Below the pieces are notes generated by a model that saw only the letters and a program-made list of their open reading frames with translations, was not told where the DNA came from and did no database searches. A stretch of DNA of 64,000 nt from Stomorhina lunata (Eukaryota > Arthropoda > Insecta > Diptera > Rhiniidae): NCBI GenBank assembly GCA_933228675.1, contig OW121740.1, positions 34,447,292-34,511,291 on the forward strand, in the 5' to 3' direction. Within the stretch, counting starts at the first letter, position 1; each line of letters starts with the position of its first letter. The position numbers were made by a program, and so were the translations under genes. Positions 62,331-64,000 of this stretch are shown one piece after another.

Positions 62331-62949
62331 AGATTGATAGAGCTATGCTTTGAAAGGAAACTGTTTTCCTCATAAACTTCACCACAAAATAACTTGAATA
62401 TCGCCGAACTGCGTTACAAAGATCCAAATTTATCATATTTTGATTCTAAGTGGAGATCATTTTTACTTGATGTATGCTCTAGGCGCTGAGTAGATATAGC
62501 AAATGCCTACTGAAAAATTTATGTAGGAGTTAGAAAGGTATCGAAGTGCCTTTAAAAGCTTGGCCTACGCAATTGGTGCGCATATTCGCACAAGATCAAA
62601 GCACATAGATTTCTAAAGTATGCTCGACCTTTGACCTTAACAGATTATAAAAATAGGCCATTTATTTAAGTGGTAAGACATTCAGATGTAAAATGAGGTT
62701 GGTCAACAAACATTTGGCTTACTCAAACAATATGGGACCTGTTTGAAGAACATAAAATGCTAAAAAAATACAATTTAAAATGAAAACGACAATGTTGAAG
62801 TGACCCGTACAACATACCGTGACCTATTCAATGGAATAAAAAGGTCTGCAAGGAGGGAGAAGGGAATGTGGACAGACGAACAAGCAAGCCAAGCAAAATC
62901 GGCAGCAAGTATAGGCGACATGAAGACCTTATACAAAACCGTTTGGTTT
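62331..62949 (+). pseudogene. Non-LTR retrotransposon linker region relic
   Basis: Heavily mutated. One segment is readable: WTDEQASQAKSAASIGDMKTLYKTV (62870-62945, given here only as a marker of position), which corresponds to the linker before the RT domain in this type of element. Frames are broken upstream of it. Confidence 0.55.
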
Positions 62950-63480
62950 CAGAGAAACCCGTTCTTGTATTGATCTAATCAACACAGTAGAAATAGTACT
63001 AGATTTTCGCACCCTTATTTACCTAACGTTTATCGACTTTATGAAGGCCTTCGACAGTGTCAACCTAAGCTATCTTCGGTGAATTTTTGAAAATCGTAAT
63101 ATGCCAACAAAAATTCTTAACTTAATTCGGGCAATGTAAGTGGATTTTAAATGTCAGGTCCTACATAAAAGTCAATTGTCGGATCAGTTCGAAGTTACTA
63201 CTGAAGTAAGACTAGGATGTATCTTGTCACCTATACTTTTTATCCTCGTCATCGACAACATAATGCGCATGTCTTTGAATGGTAGGCACGGTATCCAATG
63301 AACACCCATTAAACAACTCGATGACTTGGAATACGCTAATGACGTATGTCTTCTTAGTGACGCCTTCAAGAAAACACTAACGCTATCACTGCTGAATATC
63401 GAGCAATCAATAATTCCAAGACAAAGATTATGCCTGGAGGCTATGGCACAAACCCGTCAACACATATCAATGTGGATAAC
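62950..63480 (+). pseudogene. Non-LTR retrotransposon reverse transcriptase domain relic
   Basis: RT motifs appear in order but in different frames: FIDFMKAFDSVN (63030-63065, first catalytic Asp kept), LGCILSPILFILVIDNIMRM (63210-63270) and EYANDVCLL (63330-63356), where the YADD active site reads YAND. Loss of that Asp plus the frameshifts makes the enzyme non-functional. The short spacing between motifs suggests only small deletions. Continuous with the C-terminal part that follows. Confidence 0.82.
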
Positions 63481-64000
63481 GAGGTTTTTGGATGTGTGCC
63501 TTTAATTATCTTGGCTATTTGGGATCTACAAAAGGTGGTGCCTACGGGAATATTGAGTGGGGTATTAACAAGGCAATATCTGCATTCGGCATTCTCCGAG
63601 CTATTTGGAAATTTCGGCAAATATCAACAACAACTAAGTTACAAATATACAACTCGAATGTCAAGTCCATCCTGTATTACGGCTGCGAAACATGGAAACG
63701 CACAAATGCCATCGATAAACGACTGCTATGGTGGCCGAATCGCATAAGAAATGAAGATCTACTTAATGCAACAAACCAAATCCCTGCTTCCACAGACGTA
63801 TGTCAAAGGAAATGGCGATGGATAGGCCACACACTTCGAAGGCCAAATACCAACATTGCTCGACAAGCGCTTCGTTGGAATCCGCAAAGAAGCGGCCGTC
63901 GTGTTGGTGCACCTGCTAGAACGTGGAGATGATCAACTGATGCAGAGTTACAAGCAGCAAACTATTCATGGAATGATGTATGCCTAACATCTCGCAATAG
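63481..64000 (+). pseudogene. Non-LTR retrotransposon C-terminal region, truncated by window end
   Basis: The frame from 63492 encodes NYLGYLGSTKGG, KLQIYNSNVKSILYYGCETW, KRKWRWIGHTLRRP-type sequence (CQRKWRWIGHTLRRPNTN) and WNPQRSGRRVGAPARTWR. This is the typical thumb and C-terminal region of a LINE class common in invertebrates. TGA at 63930-63932 is probably a CGA-to-TGA change, since the same frame continues STDAELQAANYSWNDV to the edge. The 3' UTR and tail are outside the window. The clade is not assigned. Confidence 0.82.

Overview
The window is AT-rich, repeat-dominated eukaryotic DNA, most likely from a fly and possibly a calyptrate (blowfly or house-fly relatives). Three things support this: mini-me/DINE-1-like elements with (GTCY)n microsatellites, mariner and Tc1 transposons, and insect non-LTR retrotransposon relics. 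The species call is inference. I found no convincing host protein-coding gene. Every coding stretch I can recognise belongs to a mobile element, and all of them are broken. The window could be pericentric heterochromatin or a very large intron.

Layout. 0.1-1.3 kb is an 11-bp satellite. 2.4-10.1 kb holds four interspersed elements with hairpin ends and subterminal inverted repeats, one carrying an 870-bp (GTCT)n tract, plus a 222-bp piggyBac-like MITE flanked by TTAA. 12-25.7 kb is a further element of this type, a tandem repeat of about 190 bp, three arrays of a 29-bp palindromic satellite and a tRNA-Ala-like SINE. 26.5-27.75 kb is a complete mariner/Tc1-superfamily element with terminal repeats, one nonsense codon and a lost catalytic residue. 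28.5-34.2 kb holds three more hairpin elements and two transposase relics. 35.6-37.0 kb is the same 11-bp satellite in the opposite orientation, joined directly to a 31-bp palindromic satellite. 38.9-41.2 kb (29-bp unit) and 42.5-46.5 kb (32-bp unit) are large palindromic satellite arrays.

47.6-53.1 kb is a nest of transposons: a mariner relic, three repeated reverse-transcriptase relics, a nearly intact Tc1 element with IR/DR ends inside the first relic, and a TIR element that splits the third relic and itself contains a second retrotransposon fragment. 53.5-56.9 kb is a long hairpin-end element with an internal 1,052-bp tandem duplication. 57.4-59.3 kb is a tandem repeat of about 340 bp interrupted by a 1,063-bp TIR element. 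60.4-61.1 kb is a 132-bp tandem repeat. From 61.8 kb to the edge runs a decayed non-LTR retrotransposon with endonuclease, reverse transcriptase and C-terminal region.

The most distinctive feature is a superfamily of satellites built on one 22-bp palindromic core (AAAATTTT, CTATAG, AAAATTTT), with spacers that differ between arrays: 29-, 29- and 32-bp units, and a related 31-bp unit with a second palindrome. Nothing here works together as a pathway; the organisation reflects insertion, tandem expansion and decay.
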